This document shows, piece after piece, positions 47,830 through 59,914 of a stretch of 64,000 nucleotides of DNA. Within the stretch, counting starts at the first letter, position 1. Every line of letters begins with the position of its first letter. The notes beneath the pieces were generated by a model. That model saw only the letters and a list, made by a program, of their open reading frames with translations. It had not been told where the DNA came from and searched no databases. This DNA is from Perkinsus olseni. Taxonomy: Eukaryota > Perkinsozoa > Perkinsida > Perkinsidae. The stretch spans positions 1 through 64,000 of the forward strand of contig JABANP010000148.1 of assembly GCA_013115135.1 (NCBI GenBank). Reading direction: 5' to 3'. Both the position numbers and the translations under genes were made by a program.

Positions 47830-49840
47830 ATATGAATCTTAGCCACACTAAGCTGTGTTGTGTTGAAAAGGGACAGTAATAATTGTGTATGTAAATCATG
47901 ACGATAATAGTATCGGTTCTTGTACAGACTGCGTCGCGGCGGGACGCTAGTCTTCCTGTGCGCGGGACTGACCCTGCGAATGCTGAGCAAACCGATGCAG
48001 CTTTGTTCAGAGATCTCATGCGAGAACCACAACGAGGCTTCCACATCAAAGACGACAATGAAGAAAATTGATTCAAAATTTACCTGCGATACTGCAGGAA
48101 ACTAATTAAGAGAGTCTAAGCCGGGTGTCCCCACTGATCTAGCTGGCGTTATTTGCCTAGAACTCTTAGAGCCCTTGCGTCCTCGAGGATGTACCATAGT
48201 TCACGGTGTCGGTCGTCCTGACGCGGGACTCTGAGGCGCATGCTCGTCGCAGTCTACAGACCGCAGAACCCTGCCACCCAAGAGCCACTTTCGAGTCGCG
48301 TTTCAACCTCGGGAAGCGATGTCTTCTCTCTGCGGTAAACAGGCTGGTCGAGACAGCACACGAAGACGTCTGAATATGCCGGATCTGGACTCGAAACGTG
48401 GCCACTAGTAGTGCCGCACTACCCACCATTGCACTAGCTACAGTCACTGACTCAGTGAGTAATGCCGATAAAAGCTCAACGTCTGCTCGAACCGTTATCG
48501 AGCACCTGACCACCCGAGCTGGTGCTCAGGCCACTACCCTGCTGGCAAGGGGGACGAAATCGTGAAATGTTTATGTCGCTGATCCTATCTTGCTACGATG
48601 AGAAGCTGCACCCAAGTGGCGGATGATAAGAAGACAGCAGATGAGAGATTGGATTCCTTTTGGCAAAACCGTGGGTGTTGTGTTCTCAATCAGCCAGTCT
48701 TTTCACAAACCGGACACGACGTGTCCCGTTGACAACGGGACACATCAACTCGCTGAACGCATTGCCATCGACGATTCTCTTCGCACGCGTACGCATGAAT
48801 CTCCGTCGCTCATTAATCGCTGCATCAACGGTCGTAGCCCATCGGGCGGAGTGGACAGCAAAAGAAGCTTTGCTTGCCATTATACTCAGTCATCATGTTC
48901 CTCGCAGGTGATGAGTCAGCCACTGCGGCTGTTACTACTAACAGATTCGAAATCTATGACCAAGAAGAAAAATCGAGGTGGTGCGAGGATGAGTTTGAGC
49001 AGAAAACAACGTCCAATGTTGAACACGGCGTCGTGAGAGTTCGGGTCTCGGCTGATACGCGGCGTATCGGGTAGCTTCCAGCTCAGAACAGTTTACCGTC
49101 TGCTCGACCCTCACAGGCACCCCACTACACTTCAGTAACTTGACGAACTCAACTGTCAAGCAAATTCAAAGTACAATAAATTCAGAAAGCAGTGAAATGT
49201 AATCACATCACAACACAGCCTCGCTCACAGCAGGTAACCAGAGACGACGCAGGTTTGGGGAAGGGCCGTACTGGACGAACGGTAGCCTGAAATTAACGGC
49301 CACTAGGGAAGCTCAAATTCAGCCGACAGCGTTACCGTTGGACTCGGGCTCGAAGCCTTCCGCCTCGGTGAGAGCTCCCCCACAGACGACGATCGTCTTG
49401 AGATCGGTGACACTCCCGGGGCGTGGGCGAAGGTACCGACATAGGGACTGTGTTTGTCCAGCAGAGGAGCCTGAAGGGAGCAACTCAGAGCAGCCCCATT
49501 CAATTGCGTTGCTCTGAGGATTCCGCATGGCAACACTCTAGCCCGCCTCAATGGACCGACTGTCTTTCCGACTTAACTGACATCAGTCGGGCTCGCCAAC
49601 CCCTCCTACAGATTCAGATATTCCCATTAGATGTGCTCTAACGCGCTGGATCAAAAATCGTGAGTTTTCAGTAAAATTCCTGCTGACTGATTCATCAAAA
49701 TGAAGGTCATATTGTTATCAACAGATCAGAAAGGTAAGGCACTCGGTATGAGTCGACACGTCAATATATTTTCACACGTTTCGATCGGGCTTGAAGGGAC
49801 CTGCTACGTCCGTTAACCGAACCATCACTGACGATGAGTA
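47830..49840. other. No gene recognised
   Basis: Short frames only. The hairpin GTGTCCCGTTG-a-CAACGGGACAC occurs near 48721-48744. A T-arm-like GACTCGGGCTCGAAGCC at about 49336 is too degenerate to call. Confidence 0.55.
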
Positions 49841-49852
49841 GTGATCCCGCGT

Positions 49853-52800
49853 CTACGCGTCCCCTACGCTGTGAATCTCGTGCCGCTGAGCCCAGACCCA
49901 AGTCTTGTCTCGGCTGCCCTCATCGTCGTCCATCGCAGCCAAGAACTCTTCGTAGTCGATCACACCGTTGCCGTCCTTGTCGAACTTAGCCAGGAGGTCG
50001 GCAACTTCCGCATCCAAATCGTCGCCAGTCGAAGGGCTATGCGAGAGGATGGCCCTGCAGGGCGAAAGTTGCGGAGGGAGTTCGGAAAGATGTCGGATTT
50101 GCAGGGGAGTCCATTGAAACGCCCTGGGTCCACGCATTGTCGGTAAGTACCGTCGCGCGACCTCCAACTCCCGACTGGCGTCCACTATTTAATACTAACG
50201 GCCAGACCAGCCGCCTACAACTCAGCAAGCGAAGATTCAATTTCGTGACTTTTAAGACAGCGGTTACCCATCCCGCTGGTGCGGGCGCGTGAACCCCTGC
50301 GAAGAATCTTCGCCGAAGGGGCCTACTTGAGCTCGTCTTCCGAGATCGTGCCGTTGCCGTCGATGTCAAACCTTCCAAAGATCTCCCGCATTCTGTCTCG
50401 GAACATTTCGGACCGCATATGGACGGCTGCTGCTAAGAATTGTGAATACTCGACTTCAAAATCATCCTCATCGTCCACAATCTGAAACGCCGCTGCTGGG
50501 GATAGATCTCACGACCTTTGGAAGGCTGACTGACTCACCTGCCCTCTTCCGCTACCTGTACTTTTTCCCAGCATCCGAAAAACAGATTGCATATCCTTCC
50601 GGTCCGTTGGAGCAATAACTCTGAGGAGCTCCGAGAACTGTATCACACCATCATGGTCGACGTCGATCTTCACAAAGGTTTTCTCCAAATCATGAACCTG
50701 CGGAAGAAAAGATAAGGATGACCCTAGCACTTATTAGAGAAGAGTGCAGTGGACTTCGCTGGTTTGAGATAATAATTTGTGAAGCATTGAGACGGGCTAG
50801 GTTGTGGAACAGAGTTGTGCAAAAACCTCTTTAGACTGCTACCGATATCAGAAAGAGCGAAAAATCGAGAAGGGGCAGAGAGACGATTCCCTGGCCGCAA
50901 GGCAATCCAAGCGGCGCCACCGAAGGACTCCGGCAGAATGCCTTGGCTACCTCACGTTCGTAGTAAGTGTCCATTTTCAACCCAATTCTGTCTGTCCTGA
51001 TACAAAAATCTACTTTGATGAAGATAGTCAACCAACATCGGTCAGCCTCACGATGGGATGTGTGCCCGGAAAGTTTTCTCGATTACTGATCAATAGTCAG
51101 TAGCCTAGCCCGTCTTGCTTCGGGCCAACGCGTTACCATTCGTAACGAGGGTCTAATATTTCCTTCGCCATCCACCATCTTCTCGAAGACTTGAAGACTG
51201 AAGTTCAAGAACGTTCACCCATTCATTCTGCACCGAAGATACGACTATGGCCACGCCCTTCACCGTCTGTTTTATTCTCGCGTTAGCCCCGCTGCGACGG
51301 AGGTCCTCCACGAAGCGCACCTCAGCTGTGACACCTCAGCAGTCTTTTTGGGGATGGCGGCGATTTTGGAGTAACATCGAGCCCCGCCTGGCATCTCCGA
51401 TTGCGACACCTCCCTCATGCTGCCCAACTTCACCTCCTTCTCGATCATCTCCGATACGATTTGCTCCAGCGTTTCGTCCGACTTGTAGTTCTTCAACGAC
51501 CGCCTCGGATTTCGGAGGACATGCGCCGATACCCATCCATTCGAAATATAAAATTCTTCGATCGCAGTTCACTTGCTGGCTGCGAGATATATGACCCTGG
51601 ATGGACTTCGTTGAATGCGTATTGACGCCTCAGGCCGGAAACCTTTGTCTCATGATGAGATGAGACTCTCGTCATTGCCGAATCCAGCAGCGACGAATCC
51701 GGGAACGTCGAGACATTGCCGCCCCGCAATTTGCAGGGCAGTTCCCCGCAAGAGAGGCCCTGGCGTACTCGTTGTCACGGAAGTTGTCGACACAACGTCC
51801 GAGTCCACAGCTTGCTAAGCAAGCTCACCATCACCCGGTAACCCGCCGCTTCTACTCGCGTCCATTTCGAAGCCCAAGCAAAAGATCATACGACCGCAAT
51901 CTTCAAGAGCAGATCCTGGAGCGGTGCTATCATAGTAACGTGAGGGCCGGCCTGACCTTTTGCGTTCGAGCATGGGAAGGAAGGACGGTTACCAGAAGAG
52001 GAAACTACAAGCACTAGGTCGCTAACGGATTGACTTAACTACAGCCTTCCGGTTACCCACTTCTCGCGAAGTCAGCCCCGACGCCACCATATTCAACGCT
52101 GCTTTTCTCAACGAATTAGCCACTGCATACCGCCGCATACTCTCCAGCACATCCCAAGGAAGGACTTCGGCGGCTGAGAAAGAGGAAGAAAAACACGACC
52201 GCTAAGAACAACTCCACGTCGGAAATTCCTCGAAGGGGGGGGGCGGATTCGGACGAGTTGGGAAAGATAATTCGGAGTATAGCTGATCAGAGTGAATGAG
52301 AGCAACTCAGAATTTCAACGCTTTTCTGTCGTCATTTTTCCTGGGACGGCAATACCGGCTTACTCGTAAAAAAGTTTCCCGAACAATATCTGACTCGACC
52401 GGCGTCTCTTACCGCCATTATTTTCTTCCCCCTCTCTCCGTTCATCTTTGTTCAGCATATTTGCAAGCCACTGGTCGTCCAAGGCTCGTCGAGCGCTGAA
52501 ACGCTCTGATGGCAGCACTTGCAGGCATCCTCTCAGAAAACTTTTCGCTGCTTCCGAGAGGTGGTTGAAGCGGTCACCACTGAGATACCTGGGATGTCCA
52601 GATCGATCACGTGATCGATTTCACCCGACTCACTTCCCCGTGCTCCTTTGGCGACGAATCTTTCTCATCTCTCGGAGTACGTCACCAACATTGGGCGACT
52701 CGAAAGGCATCTTTCCGGTGAGGAGGAGGTGGCAAATAACGCCGACGCCCCAAATGTCGCACTTCGCCGATATCGCCGTTGATCTAGGGAAGCCAAAAAT

Positions 52801-54310
52801 ATGAAAACGGAAGGGCCGTTGGTCAAGACATTTGATCAAGGTCGACTACTCGCCGATGCAAGTACTAACATGAAGATTGAACATGCCAGACGCGGCTGAA
52901 GCATCACAAGAGCTGCAGTCCCCCCAACAGGCGGGCCACGAGCCTAGGGCGACGACGGAATCGAACCTACGACCTTTCAAATGCCAGCTCACCCGCTGCC
53001 CCGTTGCTCTGCGTCGATGTTGTCTTGCTGATCGTCCAACTCGTCCTCACCGAAAACACTCACTCGCCTCTGCAGCGGCTTCCGAGATTCCCATTCGATC
53101 TCCAAGCACTCAGGGGCCATATAGGACAACGTGCCTCCCTGAAGAGGGTAATCCAATCACCCGGGTTCGATTCCTGGGAGAGGCGTTACTCCTAATGATT
53201 TGCTGGAACCGATCCGTCGCGCCAATCCGAAGTCGAAAAGCTTCAGACGACGGTCGGGACAATCATACACATGCCGTGGATCTGAAAGCCAGAAGAAATT
53301 GTAAGTGAATCGAGATAGAGATCGAGACCCCGGTTCGATCCCCGGTAGCGTCAATTTTCTATTCATCAAGACTTCCCTCACCTGTAATGACCGGACAGCC
53401 GCAAGTGAACATGAAGTGACTTGGTTTGATATCTCGATGGACCTGATAAAATGCCATCCGTTAGAATCGAACCCGATACCTTTCGATTACTATATTGGAC
53501 GTGTGAAGGTAATTAATCGCGTAGAGAACCTGAGCGATGATATCAGCAACTTCCGGCTCCGCAAAATAGCCACCAGAATTAAACCTGAGACAAAAATTAA
53601 GCAAAAAAACTCCCACTGGGATTCGAACCGCCGACCTCTGATAAATCATCTCATGCAGATCAGGGCCCCGGCAAAGCTCCATAACCAGATGCACCTGCGA
53701 ACCGAAAGGTCCCCGGTTCGATCCCAGGGAAGCTCACCATAGTCGGTGCTTCAAATACGTAGGCCAATCGGCAGATATTAGGATGGTCGACCGATAAGAA
53801 AATCTCAACCTCATTTAATAAATTCTTCTCTTGCCAAGCCGTCAAGTCCCTCTTCGATAACGACTTCAACGCGAATCTGATCCTCACACAAAAATGAGCA
53901 ACAAAAAAGGTCGTCGAGAAAGTCAAGTTCCTCCCGGAAGAATAATCTTCATTGGGGAGTCGAAGATTCAATCTTCCATACACGAGAAGTCAGATCTGCA
54001 AATCTTCAAGATTCGACGGGCGGAGCGACGCGAAAAAATGCGAGGACTCGATCGTTATTCGGCAGGTCGAGTATCTTACTCTTCTCCAGTTCGTTTGTGT
54101 ATAACTCTTCTTACCGTCGCTGTAGCCCCGTGACCCAACACCTGCATCGCCACAGAAAAAATGGTCTAATCGTTATGATCCACGTTTATCGTTCAAGCGG
54201 TCCCGGGATCGATCCCTCCGCCCTACATCTTGCGTAACCACAAATACTTGTGATAAAGGGCAAGTCATTAACCTCGATAATGAAGAGCTCGCCAAGCGCT
54301 CAACCCTCCT
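49853..54310 (-). CDS. Calcium-dependent protein kinase (CDPK)
   Basis: Minus-strand, many exons. The kinase domain reads, in order: VLGHGATATVRRVIHKRTGE (glycine loop), RFALKSLSKRD (ATP-binding Lys), NEVEIFLSVDHPNICRL, VHLVMELCRGPDLHEM, NYLHTSNI / VHRDIKPSHFMF (catalytic loop), KLFDFGLARRI (DFG), GTLSYMAPE, CDIWGVGVICHLLLTGKMPF. Then comes the junction helix DVLESMRRYAVANSLRKAAL and EF-hands: KIDVDHDGVIQFSELL, a degenerate second hand (DDEDDFEVEYSQFLAAA), RFDIDGNGTISEDEL and KFDKDGNGVIDYEEFL, with the stop at 49853. Calcium binding to the EF-hands releases the kinase from the junction helix. Odd point: the catalytic loop has KPSHF where kinases have KPxNF. At least six introns in the kinase part contain tRNA T-arms. 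The N-terminal exon is uncertain; an ATG at 54716 (SLSIGDDDETN) is a candidate. Confidence 0.85.
52913..52992 (-). repeat. Family T intron (tRNA T-arm, sense), 80 nt
   Basis: GTGAGCTGGCATTTGAAAGG, TCGTAGGTTCGATTCCGTCG ... CTGCAG, in the CDPK between subdomains VIII and IX. The following exon phase is not settled. Confidence 0.65.
53139..53189 (-). repeat. Family T intron (tRNA T-arm, antisense), 51 nt
   Basis: GTAACGCCTCTCCCAGGAAT, CGAACCCGGGTGATTGGATT, ACCCTCTTCAG. Flanking exons read SSKSLG and GGTLSYMAPE in frame. Confidence 0.85.
53282..53381 (-). repeat. Family T intron (tRNA T-arm, antisense), 100 nt
   Basis: Contains CTACCGGGGATCGAACCGGG. Flanking CDPK exons read CGCPVIT and DPRHVYDCPDRRLKLFDFG in frame. 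Confidence 0.8.
53443..53490 (-). repeat. Family T intron (tRNA T-arm, sense), 48 nt
   Basis: GTAATCGAAAGGTATCGGGT, TCGATTCTAACGGATGGCAT, TTTATCAG. It interrupts the kinase catalytic loop between HTSNI and VHRDIKP. Confidence 0.85.
53585..53635 (-). repeat. Family T intron (tRNA T-arm, sense), 51 nt
   Basis: GTCGGCGGTTCGAATCCCAG then a T-rich tract and CTCAG. Exons read EMIYQR and FNSGGYFAEPEVAD in frame. Confidence 0.85.
53695..53737 (-). repeat. Family T intron (tRNA T-arm, antisense), 43 nt
   Basis: GTGAGCTTCCCTGGGATCGA, ACCGGGGACCTTTCGGTTCG, CAG. Almost the whole intron is tRNA 3'-half. Exons read VFEAPTM and VHLVMELC in frame. Confidence 0.9.
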
Positions 54311-54777
54311 ATTCGAAACTGAATAAAAATACCGTCAAAATTACACCACTTCAAAAGCACTCTTCATTTCAACTCGTCCCCGAGCACTCCTAAAAATGTC
54401 AAAATTCCAAGATCACCACAACCCACAATGAACCCTCAAGTCCTCATCATCATCACACAAGTATTCGACACCTTTGGAGCCTCGTTCGAGATGTAGTTCC
54501 CTCATACATTAACCCCCATCTTTTTGCTCCAAAGACGCCAGCCGTTGGGGAGCTTCCTTCCGTAAAAAACCCAAAGGGGCTTTCTTCCTTAATCGCAGCA
54601 AGGAACGGAAAAAACCCATTCGGTTCAGCCCCATCCCGAGCGAGTTTACATTTCCTTTCCGAATGTCGTTGTGAGCCCAGATTAGTTTCGTCATCATCAC
54701 CGATAGACAAACTCATCGCTCTGAAAACAGCACGCTTCAACCTAAGATTCCAAAATATTATTATCGATCTATTACTA

Positions 54778-56701
54778 TCAGCCATCGCAACCCACATGGA
54801 AGCGACACCAATTTTTACCGCGAATAAACGATTCATCGAATTTTTTCACAAGAGTATCTTTTCTACTTGAGTACTGCCAGAGTCGAGCTAAGATACCCCT
54901 GCCAACCTTCTTCTCATCTGATTGTCGCCTCTCAGCTCTTCCGCGTCCAACGTAGCTCGCCTTATCATCAAGAAAATTTACCAGCTCCCCGAGGTCCTCG
55001 AAAATAAAAATCGATCAACTGATCGATTTTATCGATCAAGGATAAGGAAACTGGAACGCCTGCAGCAGGTCGTTCGAGATGACTAGCGCTCTGAATACCT
55101 TAACATGAAGGTCCCCGGTTCGATCCCCGGCAGCTCCATTTAATAAATAAACTCAATACAACTCTCACTGAGTGAAAATATGCAGATTTTTTCGCTTCGC
55201 TCCGCTCATTAACTGACCGGTATGAGTTGAAGGTCATCGGGAAGAGGCGGATCGCTTTCGAAGATTCCCTGCCGAATCACCTGACAGCAGGCCGTTGAGG
55301 AAACGCAAGTGAGAGCAAGATTGCAAGATCACCTTCTGTAAATTAGGGTTCTCGATCGCGGCTTGACATCGTTCTTTGTCGTTCAGTTGCTTGTTAACCT
55401 GCTCTTCCTGATCGTGCGTCCCTAAAAGTTCACTCGTAACCGAAAGGTCCCCGGTTCGATCCCCGGCAGAGACACTTTAAAAACACTAAATTATGGAAAT
55501 TCCCAATATTTTTCAAGAAAAAAAATCAGCAAAAATTTCGACAGCGTGAGTTCGGCCAAGATATGCTAAACATCAACTCCTCCCTGCAAGCCCACATTAT
55601 ACTTTAATTTGAATACAAGAAATCCGCAAAAAATCGAAATGACAATTTCCTTCGCGGAGCGCACGAGACGATCTTCTTATCTCTTCACCAAAATTCCCTC
55701 AGAAAAGGGCGAACAACAGCTTCCCCAAAGATTTGCGATAGGAGTTGGTATATGATAATTTCGTGGCGCGCGAAATATTCCCAACAGTACCTTCCTTAAT
55801 ATTAACATTAATCTTAATATCTCCGTTAGCCCCGCAAACGCACTTTTGCAGCTTCGTGCGGATGGTCAAACCAATCAGAGTGGCAACGGAACATGTGGGT
55901 ATCTAAATCGATCATCTGATCGATTGGCCGCTAGACATAATAATAATGTTACCGTTGGCGTGAATTCTACATCAATTTTGGTGATGCCATCAATTCCCTT
56001 GCTAACACGTATCTGCCAAAATGCTCATCAAACAAAAAAATATTAATACCAAACTTTCCACGACAACCCCCGAAATATTTCGAGAAAGGTGCCGGGAAGT
56101 TAATAATGAATATCAAAAAATTAATAATTATGAGGAAAAAAATTTATAAAGGACAGATCTTACAAAAAAACTGACTGAACGGTTCAGAAAAGTTGGTATG
56201 GGTTTAGCTCAGTTCCATACCAATTTTTTTCCGAAATTTCGATGAGCATGCACCAGCGCCATGAAGATACACTTGGCAAATTCACGACATACGATTAACA
56301 GAATTCCCTACTTGACGAAACAGAAATTCAACGGAAAAATTTTCTGCAATTTTTCATTCGACCCGGCGTTTTGACCTCATACCACAATTTACGCAATTTT
56401 CCCTCCGTGTAAAATCTTGATTAACCCAATTACTCCACCAAGAATTTTTAACGTAAATTCACGAGAAAATTTTCAGGAAAAATTGTAAAATTCCCAAGGC
56501 GTATACGACCCCAGCTAGTCCGAAATGACGACAAGGTTAAATGGAATGACAAAAAATATTTTTACGATTTTCTATTTTTCCAAAAATTCTGCAAAAAAGT
56601 TTTTTTTCCGATATGACCTGTTCGGCCGTAACAACTCTCAGTTGCTCCAATGACAGGGTCGGATGCTCGGGATCTCGAAGACCGCGGATAATTTCAAATA
56701 C
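54778..56701 (-). CDS. CIAO2: Cytosolic Fe-S assembly protein, CIAO2/MIP18 family
   Basis: Exons join in frame: 56618-56701 ([20 protein letters not shown]), 55953-56012 ([20 protein letters not shown]), 55791-55902 ([20 protein letters not shown]), 55333-55421 ([20 protein letters not shown] ... [10 protein letters not shown]), 55218-55280, 55052-55090, and 54907-54996 read through to a TGA at 54778. The motifs DPExPxTLEEL, FTPTxPxCSxATLIGLxIR, [28 protein letters not shown] are diagnostic of MIP18/FAM96, which delivers Fe-S clusters to nuclear and cytosolic apoproteins with CIAO1 and MMS19. The catalytic-type Cys in PTCSVATL is present. A C-terminal extension ([19 protein letters not shown]...) goes beyond the usual family length and is less certain. 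N-terminal exons lie above 56701. Introns include families B (55052 side, 55903-55952), E (55281-55332), F, G and T. Confidence 0.85.
55281..55332 (-). repeat. Family E intron, 52 nt
   Basis: GTGATCTTGCAATCTTGCTC, TCACTTGCGTTTCCTCAACG ... TGTCAG, between IENPNLQK and VIRQGIFES of CIAO2. Nearly the same core as helicase intron 19055-19110. Confidence 0.85.
55903..55952 (-). repeat. Family B intron, 50 nt
   Basis: GTAACATTATTATTATGTCT then AGCGGCC, CAATCGATCAGATGATCGAT and TTAG, between EFTPT and IPTCSVATL of CIAO2. Confidence 0.85.
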
Positions 56702-57990
56702 CTGAGAGAAATGATGATACTTTGAAGGCATTTGCTGACTAATAGATGCTTCACCCGACTATGAGTCAACAAACTGTCAGCCCATGGCTTATGAATATTA
56801 CGAACGTGGAGCCTTCGATTCTGAAACCGATTAATCCGTTTTTTTGACATTAACTGATGACGAAGACGCTCAGAATTTGGTCGTTGTGAGTCACTCAGTA
56901 CAACGACGGCCATCCTGCATGATGTATAACTAGGAAGCTGTTGACGAAGGCGTTCGTCGCTAAGGGAGCCTTATAGTGAGTACTTAGTCGGGTACTAAAA
57001 TTGCGGCTAAGGGGCAAGGGCTGTTCTGCCGATTAATAACTGATTTCTGAGACGCAAGTCCTCGTAGATCGTCATCAGTCTCAAGAGTCCCCTACAGTCC
57101 CGAAGACGTCTAAGTCATACTCCAAAGAAATTCAACAACCACGACAAACGTTTTATATATACCTTTTTCAAAAACAGCGGCAGGGATCGATTTTTTCAGC
57201 TCAACACGGAATTATACCCGTCTGAGATGGTAGATGAAAGGAATTGCAAATGAAACGCTTACTCAGCCACCCGGAAGCACAGCACTACGGCGGTTCGGAA
57301 TTCAGAAGGTCCTGTCGTGAGCTACAATGCCAAGTGGAAGGGATTATCATTTTTGAATAGTATTCGTTAGCCTCTCCTCGTGAGAAGCGTTTCCGGTAAA
57401 TTATGGTATTATGAAAAACCTTGTTAATTCGGTTTTGTACTTTGAATGGGATTTGAACTCTGACCCCGAAAAAATTTCAATTTTTTTGAATTTTAACACG
57501 ATCGATCGTAACTACTACGGAATCTCCCCGCTGTTTTCCCTCCATTAACGCGAACGGAACGTATCTTATGTTGATGCGTGCAAGATACGCTTCAGGTCAA
57601 CTTGTCATGCGGGTAATCAATCGTAATTAATGAACCGCGGAATCTTTGTCTCGTTTTTCCAACTTTTTCCTTCGAGTACACCAACGGATTTGTGTTATCC
57701 GCGAGAGCCGCCATTTATTATACACTGAAAAGTATCTTTCTTACATCCGTGCTTGATGCAGGTTAACCTGTGAGAAGCCAGAGTGGGGTATCTTTATATA
57801 ACGGGAGAGTTACGAAAGGAATGGTATGAGACAGGAGCGCTCATACCAACTTTCTATGAACGGGCAAAGTATAACTGAAGAGGCATCATGCTACTAGTAT
57901 ACCATCATTGAGTCAACACCACTATGCTGCACCGGGAAGGTCTTGTCACGCGCCACGAAATTAAGCGCTCGCCCTGACGAGTGATGTGAT
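56702..57990. other. AT-rich intergenic/intronic DNA
   Basis: Contains a family D hairpin near 57820 (GGTATGAG-acaggagcg-CTCATACC), a family A core near 57560 (CGTATCTTATGTTGATGCGTGCAAGATACG) and GCGCCACGAAATTAAGCG (family F, inverted) at 57950. A minus-strand ORF at 56741-56913 may be an N-terminal CIAO2 exon. No other gene supported. Confidence 0.5.
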
Positions 57991-57999
57991 CCTTCACCA

Positions 58000-59914
58000 C
58001 CAAGAGCGTATCTTATTCAGTTGTCTAAATGTTGTATCTAATTAACGAGCATGCATCTTAGAGGTCAACCTGAGGTCGGGCGTATCTTTTGCAGTGCGAA
58101 AGATATTCTTCGCTGTGCGTTGTTGTTGTTGCAGATACCGATACCGTCTTGGGGGCCTTATTGTTGTTACGTGGGGTATCACTGGAGGGCTGAGCTTCTG
58201 CTTGAGGTGAGTGAGGATGATTTGGGGAAGGAGCGGTACGGGATGTATTTTCATTTTACACTGGAAAAAGGAATCTTAGGTTGACCACGGAAGATACGCA
58301 CAATGTCGGTTAAAAACAGCCTATTGATTACAGATTACGTCATAGCTTGCTAAGTATATATTATTAATTACATCCTCCAGTCATTGGCCTTCGTAACGGA
58401 AGAGCGGAAAAACTTGACACTGTCAAAATAAAAAGTTACTGTCAAGTTGACATTAACTTTTTATTCTTTCCCCTCTATTTTTCGGCTGCGTCCGCCTCAG
58501 TTTTGGTTGGCAGAAGCGATTTCGTATTTTCTCGAATATAAAGATACTTTCATTTGAGTAACCCCCTCGCCGAAATACAGTAAATAGGGCCCGAAGCCCT
58601 CGGAAGTCGTAGTAGGCCTTACACGAGTTAACATCTGAGTAATGAGCTCTAGCTACGTAGGATACAACAAAAATTGGAAAAAATTTGTCGATAAATTTGC
58701 GAAAATTGTCGCGCTTCGAATCTGAGGACGTTACTGTGCTGTATAGAGTAAATCTCAGTGATATTTTCGGCTGATTTATCTTTTTTGGGAAGTTTTATTT
58801 TTTATTTTTTGTTTCTTTCAGTTACTGTTTGATGTGGTACAACAACAAACGTCGAAGGGGTCGTGGTGGGATTCATAAAAGGGCGAGAGAGTATCTTAGG
58901 TCGATCAGGGGAAGATCCGTTGCAGGTCGAGGTATCGATTGAAGGGTAGTAGGTTGAGCTTGCTCTTGGCAGGTGCGAAAGATACGTCTCCGAAGCTTCC
59001 TGCGTTGCAGCACGACCCGTACGGTCGATTCATGGAAGTGAGGAATCTTTTTTGTTGTGTCGAGCATGCTTAACCTGAAGATACGCTCGAAGTTTGTGGT
59101 AGGTTGCAGCCGAGACAAAAGCTCATCATGGCAAGAAAGATCCTACTGGGAATCTTGAGGTTGAGCGAGTAAGATACGAATCAGGTTGACCTGGCACCCG
59201 CGTTCGGAAGCGGATCGCAGTGGACTTTTCTTTTAGGTTGACTCGGGCAAGCATCATCATCACCGGAAGGGCAAAGTATGCTCGCTTGTGTTGCATGGCG
59301 ATCGGTTTATGACTGGATCTCTCAGGACTGATGGATGCTGGTAATCGAAAGGTCCCGGGTTCGATTCCTGGTCACCGAACTGAATTTGTGGAATCGTGTT
59401 GTCTCACGTTGTTGCTGTGTTGTTGTTGGTCATAATATTATTGCGTACGAGTCGTCAATTAATTAGGAGGGGTATCTTAGGTTGACCCGTGCACTACATG
59501 CAGATTTAGGATATGTCAACTTATGGTGACGATTCGGCACACGTCACATTCGTCGCTGACGAATCTTAGGTCGATGCGTGCGCTCCATAGAATTCCACTG
59601 TGAATGTATGTAGTAGAAGAGTATCTTAGGTCGATGCATGCATCTCGCAAGTACAGCTGGATAATGTTGATAGTGAGTTATCTGTGAAGATACTCTTGAT
59701 GGCAAATCCGCAATTGTTATGGTTATTATCGTCTTGTAGGAAGCCTCGGGTTGGTTGGTATTATGTGATGATTATTCTCAAATCGATCAACCGTTTCATA
59801 TCACTATTTCCCATGACCGTCCCTGCCCTGCGTGAAGCTGACCGCCCGACGACGGCGATGACTTTGGCGGTTGAAAAAGCGAAGGAAGCTCGCCAGAAGG
59901 ACTGGCAGAAGTAG
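58000..59914 (+). CDS. Intron-rich gene(s) of unknown function, not resolved
   Basis: Coding-like exons lie between family A elements: IPIPSWGPYCCYVGYHWRAE (about 58128-58210), YCLMWYNNKRRRGRGGIHKR (58820-58880), AKDTSPKLPALQHDPYGRFM (58975-59038), VAAETKAHHGKKDPTG (59106-59150), SGKHHHHRKGKVCSLVLHGD (59240-59310) and a last exon ending AMTLAVEKAKEARQKDWQK at 59914. They are separated by GT-AG segments such as GTGAGGAATC...GTGGTAG (59039-59105). I could not join all of them in one frame, and no domain is recognised. A T-arm element (GGTCCCGGGTTCGATTCCTG) at about 59351 lies after the DGCW codons. Confidence 0.4.

Noticed and set aside
49329..49345. T-arm-like motif GACTCGGGCTCGAAGCC as another tRNA-derived intron.
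   Set aside because: The B box is degraded and no exons could be joined around it.
51247..51594. Plus-strand 115-codon frame (ATPFTVCFILALAPLRRRSS) with a signal-like start.
   Set aside because: It lies in the large intron between the CDPK junction helix and its EF-hands. The opposite strand also has coding-like segments (TLEQIVSEMIEKEVKLGSMR), and neither gave a consistent spliced model.
59343..59380. Functional tRNA gene at the GGTCCCGGGTTCGATTCC motif (and at other T-arm sites).
   Set aside because: No matching acceptor stem, D arm or anticodon arm upstream; only the 3' half is present. The one complete tRNA is at 61654-61724.
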